A DNA stretch of 48,856 bases from a virus. Shown here piece after piece: positions 27,698 through 34,792 of this stretch. Positions within the stretch are counted from its first letter, which is position 1, and every line of letters starts with the position of its first letter. The stretch lies in the IMG/VR virus record IMGVR_UViG_3300021964_000115, positions 1-48,856 of that record. One strand, written 5' to 3'. The position numbers were made by a program, and so were the translations under genes. Below the pieces are notes generated by a model. That model saw nothing but the letters and a program-made list of their open reading frames with translations. It had not been told where the DNA came from and did not search any database.

Positions 27698-28794
27698 GTT
27701 ACAGAAAAGTTCTCCCTACCTATCAAACCGTTTTGAGGATCTAAGTCATTATTACTTATAATAGACTCCCAACCAGTTAGGTTGTCTCCACTCTCGATTT
27801 GACCGGCTACATAAGATCCAAAATTACCAGTTCTAGACTCAACGAGCGAGAGCGAGACCTCTATTCTTTTAGGTGTCAGCGTTTCAAGCTCGTAACCTAC
27901 CTCATCTAGTATCCGTATATTATAATCCTCCATTAAGCAAGGAACGTTGTTATACATAGCTCCATGCGTGAGTCGTATGACCGGAGGTCCATAAAGTGTA
28001 TTTCTAGAGTTGTTTAGAACGGAAGCTCTTATCAGATTTACCCAAACATAAATCAAATCTAAATACTTATCTAGGTCTGTGACCCTACTTGATCTTTGTT
28101 CAAGCTCCAGCCCAAAGTCATTAGCAATCGAGGTTACAACACTGTCAGCTTCCTGTTGAGCAAGTTGAGCGTTTGTAATCTTGCCTATAAGCTTCCTGTA
28201 ATAGTTCCTATGAGTTAACGCATACTGCTGCCCTACTTCATTTATCTTTTGATCTTCGTTGCCTAAGAAATCATTTGCAGCTACCTCATCCTCAGCCTCT
28301 TGAAGTCTTACTCTAGTTTCTTCACTGATACTGGCATTACGACCAAAAGATTTGCTGTAAGATTCGATTGATTCCCGTATGGCTTCGGCTTCTTCTTTAG
28401 ATTCTCTACGAAGATCAAATAACTCCTTTGATCTCTCTCTGTCTGTGAAGAATAAGTTAAACTGTCTTCTAAACATATCACGAATACCTTCTTTGATATC
28501 CATCTCCATGACATGTAAGAGAGTAATGTTGAATACTACTTTTATTCTTCTAGACTTCGCACCAGCATACGCAAACAATTCCCCTGCACGACCAATAAGT
28601 TCATAGTTGTTTAAGTTGGCTCTTCCTATTTCGTTTATCTGAGGATTTTCGAGAAAGGGAATAAATGTTCTTATGACTCGTCCGTTTGATTGTGGGAACT
28701 CCAAAGCCATATGAGATCTTTCATGCAAGAATCTTTTATTTACTTTAGACTTCTTTCCGAAGTCTTTAAACTGATCTTTTAAGAAAGTTACCAT
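27694..28794 (-). CDS. 48: Tail tube initiator / baseplate tube cap, gp48/gp54-like
   Basis: The protein has 366 residues, the same size as T4 gp48 (364). The N-terminal block HMALEFPQSNGRVIRTFIPFLENPQI and NYELIGRAGELFAYAGAKSR, together with the C-terminal RLTHGAMYNNVPCLMEDYNI and RIEVSLSLVE, give the split-barrel tube fold used by tube-initiation proteins. A long helical insert (about residues 110-230) separates the halves. The gene has a GGAGG site 8 nt before the ATG and overlaps the tape-measure stop by 1 nt. Order tape measure, gp48, LysM (gp53), hub, spike is typical. I cannot decide between gp48 and gp54, and only one is present here. Confidence 0.7.
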   Translation of the reverse strand: MVTFLKDQFKDFGKKSKVNKRFLHERSHMALEFPQSNGRVIRTFIPFLENPQINEIGRANLNNYELIGRAGELFAYAGAKSRRIKVVFNITLLHVMEMDIKEGIRDMFRRQFNLFFTDRERSKELFDLRRESKEEAEAIRESIESYSKSFGRNASISEETRVRLQEAEDEVAANDFLGNEDQKINEVGQQYALTHRNYYRKLIGKITNAQLAQQEADSVVTSIANDFGLELEQRSSRVTDLDKYLDLIYVWVNLIRASVLNNSRNTLYGPPVIRLTHGAMYNNVPCLMEDYNIRILDEVGYELETLTPKRIEVSLSLVESRTGNFGSYVAGQIESGDNLTGWESIISNNDLDPQNGLIGRENFSVT

Positions 28795-30455
28795 TATCTA
28801 ACCTCCGTGGTTCTAACTCTAGAACCCCTTTGAATATTAGCAGTAGAAAGAAGCTCTGCGATATAGTTTAAAATGTCTGCATTTTCTTTATAATCAATCA
28901 TATTTCTAGATCGAAGATATCCAAATATGGATTGAGCACGTTGAATTTCCATTGAAGATTCCTTTGCCCTAGCAAGATTCTCTTTATCTTTCTCTCTTTG
29001 ATTTATTTCAGTGTCAGCTTTAGCACTTTTTTCAGTATTATCCGCAACTTGAGCTAACAAATCTTTAGATCGGTCTGCTATACCTTCAAGTCCCCCAAAG
29101 TGGTTAACCAGTCCACCAATAGCTGCACCAAACACTGCGCCTACAGGACCCAAAACAGCTAAACCTAGAGAAGCACCTCCTAATGCCCCTTGCTCTACAC
29201 TACCCTGCTCGAACATAGAAGCGCCATAAAGACCGGCGGCTGCACCACCAACTCTTGATACCCCACCAGCAATTTTCATAAAACTACCCGCACGGCTAGT
29301 GGGTAGAAGTCCTAATAACGCTCCAAAAGCCATAGTTTGATCTGTGATACTCTTAACTAGATTTGTATCTATTTCTCCTAGCTTGCCTAACATATCTATG
29401 GCAGTCTCATCATAGAATTTCCTCGCTCTCTCATTAATATTTTGGAAGTTGTTAAAGGTATCGTCGTCAGTCTTCTTCATCTCCTCAGAAAGCTCATAGT
29501 TACTTTGAAGTTGCTTTCTAAGATTGAGCAGTTCGTTTACTGCACCCGCTCCCCCTAAGCCTGATAATCTAGCTGTTAAACCGGCTCCAATTGCAAGAGG
29601 ATCATTACCTCTAAACCCTTCGGCCATCATTGCAAGGTTATCAAGAATTGGGGTGAGGTCAGAGATGTTTAAAGCCTGACCAGCCCCAAGTTTAGCGCGG
29701 GCCTGTTGTGCTCCAAGCCTTATAGCTGGGTCAAGAGTTGCAAAATCTCCTGTGACAATCTTGAGAAGACTTCTAATTGCGCCCTCAGATGCCTTGCCTC
29801 CAGTTCGACCCATAAGCTGCATGGTTATGGCTTCTAAGGAGGCAGTAGATTTCGCGCCGAAGAACGAAGACTCTTCGAACACATCCCGCAAGCTGTTTAC
29901 AGAGTTTATAAGTTTTTCATTTGATACGCCATACTTATCACTTACTTCTTTATTGACTCTATTCACAGTCTCTAAGGCATCAATATTATCTCCTGTAAGG
30001 AGGAGAAGGTCAGAGTTCATACGAGTAAGTGCTTGAAGGTCCTGACCCGTAGCTATCATTTCCTCGCTCAACTCCATTAAAGCGGGAGTTTGAACTCGAA
30101 TACCTGATTCGAAGTTAGCAGCGATAGCGTCAATTAGTTTTTGATTACTTACTAAACCCTTACTGAGAACGTCAGTATTCTTGTTTACAAATTTAGTAAG
30201 CTTTTCGTTTGTAGTTCCCAGAGCAAGGGCATACCTATTACTCTGGTCTAATCTAGTTATGGAATCCTGAAGCCTAGTTATGGGGTTTGCGAACTGAGTG
30301 GCAGCAGCAGCTACCTGACGAGTGGCTTGTACAACACTCAGATTGAGCTTTCTAATAGCCTGCGTGTAATCAATAAGCTCTGACCGGACATCAATATCAA
30401 CTCTCTGTGTCCTGTTGTTGTTATTATTGTTTCCGCCTACGTTAGTGCTAGTCAT
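28794..30455 (-). CDS. 29: Tail tape measure protein, gp29-like
   Basis: The protein has 553 residues, close to T4 gp29 (590). It is mostly helical. After a poly-Asn N-terminus (residues 9-14), residues about 30-360 are long amphipathic helices with many Ala, Leu and Gln. Residues about 370-455 are hydrophobic and Gly/Ala-rich (AGGVSRVGGAAAGLYGASMF, LGPVGAVFGAAIGGLVNHFG), the usual membrane-active segment of tape measures. The C-terminus is helical and charged. The protein sets tail length and is ejected with the DNA. It starts TAATG with the preceding gene and precedes the gp48-like cap by 1-nt overlap. For a tape measure of this length a tail of roughly 80-90 nm would be expected (about 1.5 angstrom per residue). 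Confidence 0.75.
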   Translation of the reverse strand: MTSTNVGGNNNNNNRTQRVDIDVRSELIDYTQAIRKLNLSVVQATRQVAAAATQFANPITRLQDSITRLDQSNRYALALGTTNEKLTKFVNKNTDVLSKGLVSNQKLIDAIAANFESGIRVQTPALMELSEEMIATGQDLQALTRMNSDLLLLTGDNIDALETVNRVNKEVSDKYGVSNEKLINSVNSLRDVFEESSFFGAKSTASLEAITMQLMGRTGGKASEGAIRSLLKIVTGDFATLDPAIRLGAQQARAKLGAGQALNISDLTPILDNLAMMAEGFRGNDPLAIGAGLTARLSGLGGAGAVNELLNLRKQLQSNYELSEEMKKTDDDTFNNFQNINERARKFYDETAIDMLGKLGEIDTNLVKSITDQTMAFGALLGLLPTSRAGSFMKIAGGVSRVGGAAAGLYGASMFEQGSVEQGALGGASLGLAVLGPVGAVFGAAIGGLVNHFGGLEGIADRSKDLLAQVADNTEKSAKADTEINQREKDKENLARAKESSMEIQRAQSIFGYLRSRNMIDYKENADILNYIAELLSTANIQRGSRVRTTEVR

Positions 30456-30844
30456 TACGCTTCAATACTTATCTTTAATATGTCTCTCAACTTTGCTACG
30501 TTCAAAGTTCTAAAGTTTTGTTTACCTAGAAAAGCCCCTAAAATTGCTGGCGAGTAATAGTCACAGGCATTTTCATTGTTGTACAAGTTATTTACCACTA
30601 GAGAAAACATTGCCTCTGATAAACTCATTAGCATAACAAAATTTAGTAATGAATTGTTCTTACTAGACAAGAACAGGCCATCACTCGTCCTTCTGGACGA
30701 TACCACTAACCCATACCGAGTTGATCCAGCATAACTAACCTGAATCAGATCACCGGGCCTTAGACCAAGATAAGATGTCTCCACAAAACTATACGTATAC
30801 TCGGAGAGGTTCTGAGAAAACTGATCGTCTAATTTCCTTTCCAT
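30455..30844 (-). CDS. Small protein with SH3-like N-terminal region, before the tape measure
   Basis: The protein has 129 residues; I do not recognise its family. About residues 25-60 (LGLRPGDLIQVSYAGSTRYG, then LVVSSRR) look like an SH3-like barrel of the type that binds a strip of protein or nucleic acid. The C-terminal half is helical (LMSLSEAMFSLVVNNLYNN and RTLNVAKLRDILKISIEA). It is the first gene of the tail operon and overlaps the tape measure by TAATG, so a chaperone or tail-assembly role is plausible. In T4, gp28 occupies a comparable place between gp27 and gp29, but no sequence evidence links them. No clear ribosome site is seen before the ATG. Confidence 0.55.
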   Translation of the reverse strand: MERKLDDQFSQNLSEYTYSFVETSYLGLRPGDLIQVSYAGSTRYGLVVSSRRTSDGLFLSSKNNSLLNFVMLMSLSEAMFSLVVNNLYNNENACDYYSPAILGAFLGKQNFRTLNVAKLRDILKISIEA

Positions 30845-30904
30845 TGTAATAATTTAGTAAATATTAGATATTTAGTGTTTTTCTAGTATCGTCTTCTTCT
30901 ATAA

Positions 30905-30914
30905 CTATTTATAG
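30905..30914 (-). promoter_or_regulatory. Bidirectional promoter-like palindrome CTATTTATAG between divergent genes
   Basis: The 10-mer reads CTATTTATAG on the plus strand and CTATAAATAG on the minus strand. The minus reading contains TATAAATA, an exact match to the T4 late promoter, about 61 nt before the tail-operon ATG at 30844. The plus reading ends 4 nt before the ATG at 30918, where a -10 box would give a leaderless transcript. No other promoter candidate exists in the 73-nt intergenic region. Confidence 0.5.
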
Positions 30915-30917
30915 AAT

Positions 30918-31208
30918 ATGAGCACGTTAGAAGAGGATTTAGTTGAAACTATTGATTTACTTAACTTCACTTTCTCTAGTGATTTTATTGATAAGTGGAG
31001 TTTTAAGTATGGTAAAAGATTACCTAGTCTATATCAACTTAGATTACTTAAGTCTTTAGATACAAGAAAACCACTAAAACTACAGACAGTCTACAAATTC
31101 CTGGTTGTAGATTCTGGTTTTAATGAAGAGGTTATTAAATCTTTCTTAGAAGATATTGATTACGAGATTTACTTCCCTATCATTAAGGGGAGAATAATTG
31201 ATCTCTAA
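30918..31208 (+). CDS. Unknown small protein, divergent from the tail operon
   Basis: The protein has 96 residues, acidic and helical with many Leu, Phe and Tyr. It begins MSTLEEDLVETIDLLNFTF and ends FPIIKGRIIDL. No motif is recognised. The ATG has no ribosome site but is preceded at 12-13 nt by CTATTTATAG, as for other plus-strand genes here. It ends tail-to-tail with the nuclease gene (4-nt overlap). The segment FNEEVIKSFLEDIDYEIYF could be a protein-interaction helix. Because it shares the plus-strand element with primase and UvsW, I infer it is expressed with the replication genes, possibly as a small regulator or a loader; that is speculative. Confidence 0.55.
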   Translation: MSTLEEDLVETIDLLNFTFSSDFIDKWSFKYGKRLPSLYQLRLLKSLDTRKPLKLQTVYKFLVVDSGFNEEVIKSFLEDIDYEIYFPIIKGRIIDL

Positions 31209-31984
31209 ACCTTCTTCTTAAGCTCTTTCTGCTCGTCGATTCGCTTACAAACAATTTCTTCTGAGTTGAATTTAGGACAAGCATCCTTATACTCGCACCA
31301 GTCACAGAAGATGTTCTCCTGAGCCCAGAACTCATCCTTCTTCTTCTTTCGGATACGCCAGACTTTCTCAGTCTGCATCTTCTTCCAACGTTCGATCTGG
31401 AATCTAGTGAACTTTACAGCCACGAAGTTTCCCGTGACAGGGTAGTAGTGAGCACAGTAGATCTTGTCGTAAGGAACATCGTAGAGCATGTGGATAGCCC
31501 AGGCGTAACCCTTTAACTGATTATCATCCATGAGGGTCTTCTTCTTCTTTTCCCTCTTAGAGGTCTTGTAGTCCACAACCAGATATCCACCGTCACTACC
31601 TTTGATGACACGGTCGATGACACCAATGAAGTTAATGTCGTGCTTCTCATCGAGAGGAACATTGACGGTTTGTTCAGTAGACATCGTCTCACCAAGACCG
31701 TTGTTCCAAACAATGAAGTTCTCCAGGCAGGACTTCATCCTATCGTTCTCATGGAAGGGAACTTTGTAAGTTGCACGTTCCTGTTCCGCGATCTTAAGCA
31801 AGGACTTCATGTCCTTCTCTTTATAGCCAAGCTCAAATATCTTGTGTATAAAGGATCCGAAGTTCAAAGCGTCTTCATTCTTCGAGCCGAATCCCGGCAG
31901 CTTTAAGATGTATTTCAGTCTGTACTTCCACAGGCACTGGTCTATAATGTCACTCTTAGAGGCACTAATACTATTTATGAACAT
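31205..31984 (-). CDS. Cas4/RecB-family PD-(D/E)XK nuclease with Fe-S cysteines
   Basis: From the ATG at 31984 the protein has 259 residues. It carries FGSFIHKIFELG (RecB-family His motif), GVIDRV followed by LVVDYKTSK (the acidic and D-x-K catalytic residues), and a QLKGYAW block (motif QxxxY). One Cys near the N-terminus (DQCLWKYRLKY) plus FCDWCEYKDACPKF near the C-terminus gives the C...C-x2-C-x5-C set that holds a 4Fe-4S cluster in Cas4 and AddB nucleases. Such enzymes resect DNA ends. No CRISPR array or Cas1 is visible. A TTG start at 32023 and an ATG at 32002 are alternatives. I chose 31984 because AAGGA lies 10 nt upstream and homologous domains begin about there. It diverges from the primase. 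Confidence 0.75.
   Translation of the reverse strand: MFINSISASKSDIIDQCLWKYRLKYILKLPGFGSKNEDALNFGSFIHKIFELGYKEKDMKSLLKIAEQERATYKVPFHENDRMKSCLENFIVWNNGLGETMSTEQTVNVPLDEKHDINFIGVIDRVIKGSDGGYLVVDYKTSKREKKKKTLMDDNQLKGYAWAIHMLYDVPYDKIYCAHYYPVTGNFVAVKFTRFQIERWKKMQTEKVWRIRKKKKDEFWAQENIFCDWCEYKDACPKFNSEEIVCKRIDEQKELKKKV
31971..31982 (+). promoter_or_regulatory. Leaderless-type promoter element CTATTTATGAAC before the primase
   Basis: This 12-mer sits immediately before the primase ATG at 31983 and has the same spacing and similar sequence as the elements before 30918, 34793 and 43805. It overlaps an alternative ATG (31977) and lies within the nuclease reading frame on the other strand. Confidence 0.35.
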
Positions 31985-32933
31985 GGGCTCTGATTCCTTC
32001 ATTAGAAAATACTGCTTGGACAAGTTCCAGTCTAATTATAGACTCCAGAGCGACGATACCGAGCTTGTAGTTCCCTCTATCTTTGTAACAAACGATTACA
32101 AACGTCACATGTCGATCAACATGGAGACGGGACTGTGGCGTTGCTTTAAGACTGGTGAGACTGGTAACTTCCTCAAATTGTATGCTGTCCTTGAGAAGTG
32201 TAGCTACCGTGAAGCATACGAGAAGTTTGTCTTCGAGGACTTCATGGCAGGCTACAAAGGTCGGAGGCCAGTCGAGCAGTTTGATCCGAATGAGATTGAT
32301 TCCGACCTCGACGAGTCACAACACTTTGAGGTTGTTCACGACCACCCCTTCGTGCAGTCGCGTGGAGTAGATCAGTTCAAGTTCTACACGGCTACGGGTG
32401 GAAAGTATAAGGGCAGGCTGATCATTCCATTCATCAACCGGAACGGTAAGCTCTTCTACTTCCAGGGTCGAGCATTGGGTAATGAGCAGCCCAAGTATCT
32501 GAACTGCAAGAACCTCAAGAGTTCTCAGGTCCTATACCCGTTCGATTACGCCTCTCAGGAGCCCCTGTACGTCACTGAGGGCGTCTTTGATTGCCTTAGC
32601 CTACAGGCGGTAGGGTTGAACGCTACGACGACTCTAAGCTGCTTTACGAGCCGTGAGCAGATCCTTCAACTTAGCCAGTATACAGGACCACTCGTTTGTG
32701 CTTTCGATAATGACGAGGCAGGAACTAAGGGCCGTAAGAAGTTTATGGACCTCGCCCACTGGATCAGGAGAGATGACCTGTTCTCAGTTGTGCCTACCGC
32801 TCCCTATAAGGACTGGAATGAGATGCTCGTTAAGAAGGGATCAGACTTCTTGAGAGCGGAGGCTGAGAAGATCGGTAAGCTAGATGCACTTCACCTAATG
32901 TATCTAGCGTATGATAAAGGCCATGTCATTTGA
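31983..32933 (+). CDS. DNA primase with TOPRIM domain and degenerate zinc-ribbon
   Basis: From the ATG at 31983 the protein has 316 residues. Residues about 195-250 hold the TOPRIM domain: the LYVTEGVFDCLSL block supplies the catalytic Glu, and LVCAFDNDEAGTKG supplies the D-x-D metal-binding pair. Residues about 35-90 (MSINMETGLWRCFKTGETGN) match the core of a CHC2 primase zinc-ribbon, but only one Cys remains, so the zinc site appears lost. A middle block (GRLIIPFINRNGKLFYFQGRA) is the usual DnaG-type N-terminal catalytic region. It makes RNA primers for lagging-strand synthesis. It is shorter than T4 gp61 (342). Its end overlaps the convergent structural gene by 30 nt. The start is shared with the divergent nuclease (CATG); an ATG at 31977 is an alternative. 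Confidence 0.8.
   Translation: MGSDSFIRKYCLDKFQSNYRLQSDDTELVVPSIFVTNDYKRHMSINMETGLWRCFKTGETGNFLKLYAVLEKCSYREAYEKFVFEDFMAGYKGRRPVEQFDPNEIDSDLDESQHFEVVHDHPFVQSRGVDQFKFYTATGGKYKGRLIIPFINRNGKLFYFQGRALGNEQPKYLNCKNLKSSQVLYPFDYASQEPLYVTEGVFDCLSLQAVGLNATTTLSCFTSREQILQLSQYTGPLVCAFDNDEAGTKGRKKFMDLAHWIRRDDLFSVVPTAPYKDWNEMLVKKGSDFLRAEAEKIGKLDALHLMYLAYDKGHVI
32029..32044. repeat. Perfect 16-bp inverted repeat with TATAAT on the minus strand
   Basis: AGTCTA-ATTA-TAGACT is a perfect palindrome. Its minus-strand reading contains an exact TATAAT (32040-32035), 12 nt before the TTG at 32023 and about 51 nt before the ATG at 31984 of the nuclease. It is inside the primase coding sequence. It may be the nuclease promoter or an operator; a good -35 box is not seen. 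Confidence 0.35.
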
Positions 32934-33845
32934 TACGATGGTCTGGTTCAGAGCATTGAACTTAAGTCTTGCGACATAGGTGCCCGTCATAGAACCCAGA
33001 GTCCCGTCAAGAAGGCTTGGGTGGGTCTTGAGAGTTTCTGTATCAAATGTGAATATCACTGTGTTTTCAGATGTGGTATCCATCAATCCAGAAGTAGCAG
33101 AGTAACCAGAAACTTCAACTCTTGCATCAAGATTACGATCCTGATTCTTCTTGTAGATTTCAAGCATTGGGTCTGTGACTAAGGATTGCTTGAAGAGATT
33201 CACTATGCTGCGATCTATATTGGCGTTCTCAAGCGTAAACTCATTGGTAAATTTGAGATCAACTTTCGAGCCCAGCACAAGGTAATTGTTCTCAAGTCGA
33301 GTCGCCACCCGGAACAAAAGAGGTTCGGTGACACCGAAGAATCTATCTTCAGTGAGCGTGAACTCATTGATGATAGTGTCTAAGTCAGATCCCGTATTTC
33401 TCTTAAGAGTCCAAACATCAATGTAGTCCCCTGTGGCAGATACTCTGTTCAAGATGGTGGTATCACCAGAAAGATTAAATACGCCATAAGGAGTATCTTG
33501 CACATCATTTAAGACAACTGCATATTTACCAGTAGAAAGTTTATAGATGCCCGAAGCTTCTTGCACATTGTAATTGCTAGCATCAAAAGAACTAGAATTA
33601 GTGAGAGAACTTTCGTTTGAGAAATGCATCAACACATTGCCGCTAGCATCAGGGCTGATCTCTCCGTCAGCAGTGATTACAGAACTCGGAGACTGGTTAT
33701 TAGATGCAGCAAAGATAGATACACCACTGATCTCATAAGGATCAGCATATTGCCCATCATTAATGAAATATAGTAAGAGCGCAGTTGGACCCAACACAGT
33801 GGGCCGTTCATATCTTGTGGTAACTTGATTTCCGTTGATTTTCAT
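32904..33845 (-). CDS. Structural protein after the gp51-like gene
   Basis: The protein has 313 residues and looks like an all-beta virion protein: many Ser, Thr, Asn and alternating hydrophobics. It opens TTRYERPTVLGPTALLLYFI, then FNLSGDTTIL and STGKYAVVL, and closes ARLKFNALNQTIVSNDMAFI. I do not recognise the family. The ATG has GGAGAG at a good distance and lies 1 nt after the gp51-like stop, so it is in the gp26-gp51 operon. Its 3' end overlaps the convergent primase by 30 nt. A baseplate or tail-associated role is inferred from context; Ig-like domains are possible. Confidence 0.6.
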   Translation of the reverse strand: MKINGNQVTTRYERPTVLGPTALLLYFINDGQYADPYEISGVSIFAASNNQSPSSVITADGEISPDASGNVLMHFSNESSLTNSSSFDASNYNVQEASGIYKLSTGKYAVVLNDVQDTPYGVFNLSGDTTILNRVSATGDYIDVWTLKRNTGSDLDTIINEFTLTEDRFFGVTEPLLFRVATRLENNYLVLGSKVDLKFTNEFTLENANIDRSIVNLFKQSLVTDPMLEIYKKNQDRNLDARVEVSGYSATSGLMDTTSENTVIFTFDTETLKTHPSLLDGTLGSMTGTYVARLKFNALNQTIVSNDMAFIIR

Positions 33846-33846
33846 G

Positions 33847-34062
33847 CTAACTCTCCAGCTTCTTCACTTCCTCGGCGTAAAAATTAGTAAAGGCTAAACG
33901 TTCCTTTTGAGTCATAGTTTTCACATCCGAATAAGATAAGCCTACCTTATTTACTAATATATACGCTTGGTAAAGAAGATCCTCCGAGGATAAACTGTTA
34001 GTTAGCTCACTGAAAAAAAACCGACATTCATAGGGACTGACATTGTCTCCTCGTGAGTGCAT
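33847..34062 (-). CDS. 51: gp51-like tail assembly protein (probable frameshift partner of gp26)
   Basis: The open frame has 71 codons from an ATG at 34062, which directly follows an in-frame TGA and has no ribosome site. The last 55 codons, from residue 17, are likely the functional part, reached by -1 frameshifting from the gp26 gene at 34014. They are helical, with GLSYSDVKTMTQKERLAFTN near the C-terminus, like the T domain of lambda-type tail assembly chaperones. In T4, gp51 is a small protein encoded next to gp26 and needed for baseplate hub assembly. Overlap with gp26 is 61 nt. A separate product from the ATG cannot be excluded but looks poorly translated. Confidence 0.65.
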   Translation of the reverse strand: MHSRGDNVSPYECRFFFSELTNSLSSEDLLYQAYILVNKVGLSYSDVKTMTQKERLAFTNFYAEEVKKLES

Positions 34063-34757
34063 TCAGGGCATTCAAATACAAACTTAGGATTTACCCCATA
34101 TTCTGCTTTATTTATCTCAGCCATTAACTTTTTAATATCCTGAAGGTGCATCCTCTTCAATGCCTTAGATATAAAAACTGGATCTTGGTTGCCATTGATA
34201 GAAACAACGAATCGATACATATTCTTGTATATCTGGTCTGCGTCAGTTAAGAAGAACTCCTCCTTGCTTCTAGGAAATCTAACTTCAGCATCTACACCAA
34301 GTCTTGGGAGTTTAACCTTTCTAGGATCTTCTAAATCGTCAGGAACTTGAGTCATATTAAGGTGATTAGAGAGACTCAAGGATGTCTTAATATCGGAGGA
34401 GCACATGGGGCAAGTTATATTGAAGTCGTAACTATCACCATACGAAACCTCACGAACCTTCATCAGAAGAAACATCTTATCCATGGAAAGCAACTCATCA
34501 ATATTGACGCCCTCAACAGACTTCTCAAGTAGTTTAGAAACCACATCTGACTTAGGGTCTCTATTACTTAAAATCTTCTGTTCATCTAAAAAAGTTAAAG
34601 GTTTGATCTCGACTCCCTGGAAGCCTTCATAAAACTTACCTTTTGAAGGTAGGTCTACAATGTTTAAAGTATCATCCCCTGAGTTTGAGAATAGCTCATT
34701 AAGAGCGTCCTCTCTCGGATCCCCAGAACTGCCAACTATCTGTTTGTTTTCACTCAT
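34002..34757 (-). CDS. 26: Baseplate hub assembly protein gp26-like with two CxxC pairs
   Basis: The protein has 251 residues (T4 gp26, 208). The N-terminal part has LPSKGKFYEGFQGVEIKPLT and the block LLSMDKMFLLMKVREVSYGD, which match the T4 base plate protein family found across marine T4-like phages. Two CxxC pairs, CPMC near residue 115 and CPEC near 235, probably bind one zinc and are common in this family. The start has AGG at 7 nt. It ends at a run of eight T that allows -1 shifting into gp51 to give a 303-residue fusion. The minus-strand promoter-like CTATAATAGT is 24 nt upstream. It is divergent from UvsW, which in T4 lies close to the 25-26-51 cluster. Confidence 0.8.
   Translation of the reverse strand: MSENKQIVGSSGDPREDALNELFSNSGDDTLNIVDLPSKGKFYEGFQGVEIKPLTFLDEQKILSNRDPKSDVVSKLLEKSVEGVNIDELLSMDKMFLLMKVREVSYGDSYDFNITCPMCSSDIKTSLSLSNHLNMTQVPDDLEDPRKVKLPRLGVDAEVRFPRSKEEFFLTDADQIYKNMYRFVVSINGNQDPVFISKALKRMHLQDIKKLMAEINKAEYGVNPKFVFECPECTHEETMSVPMNVGFFSVS
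34014..34020 (-). other. Programmed -1 ribosomal frameshift site, T TTT TTT
   Basis: In the gp26 frame the codons read GGT TTT TTT TCA, so bases 34020-34014 form the heptamer T TTT TTT, a standard X XXY YYZ slippery sequence in phase. Slipping back one base gives TTC AGT GAG CTA in the gp51 frame. The product would have 248 residues of gp26 plus 55 of gp51. This is the arrangement of the G/GT tail chaperones in lambda-like phages. The total run is eight T (34013-34020). Confidence 0.6.
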
Positions 34758-34780
34758 ATTACGCCTTTGTTGTGATAATA

Positions 34781-34792
34781 CTATTATAGTAT
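34781..34792 (+). promoter_or_regulatory. Bidirectional promoter-like element CTATTATAGTAT between gp26 and uvsW
   Basis: With three preceding bases it forms ATACTATTATAGTAT, an inverted repeat with one central mismatch. On the plus strand TATTAT ends 5 nt before the UvsW ATG, which has no ribosome site, implying a leaderless transcript. On the minus strand CTATAATAG lies 24 nt before the gp26 ATG, with a ribosome site between. The 35-nt intergenic region holds no other signal. Confidence 0.45.

Noticed and set aside
31205-31984. CRISPR-Cas association suggested by the Cas4-like nuclease
   Set aside because: No repeat-spacer array or Cas1/Cas2 is seen; such nucleases occur alone in many phages.
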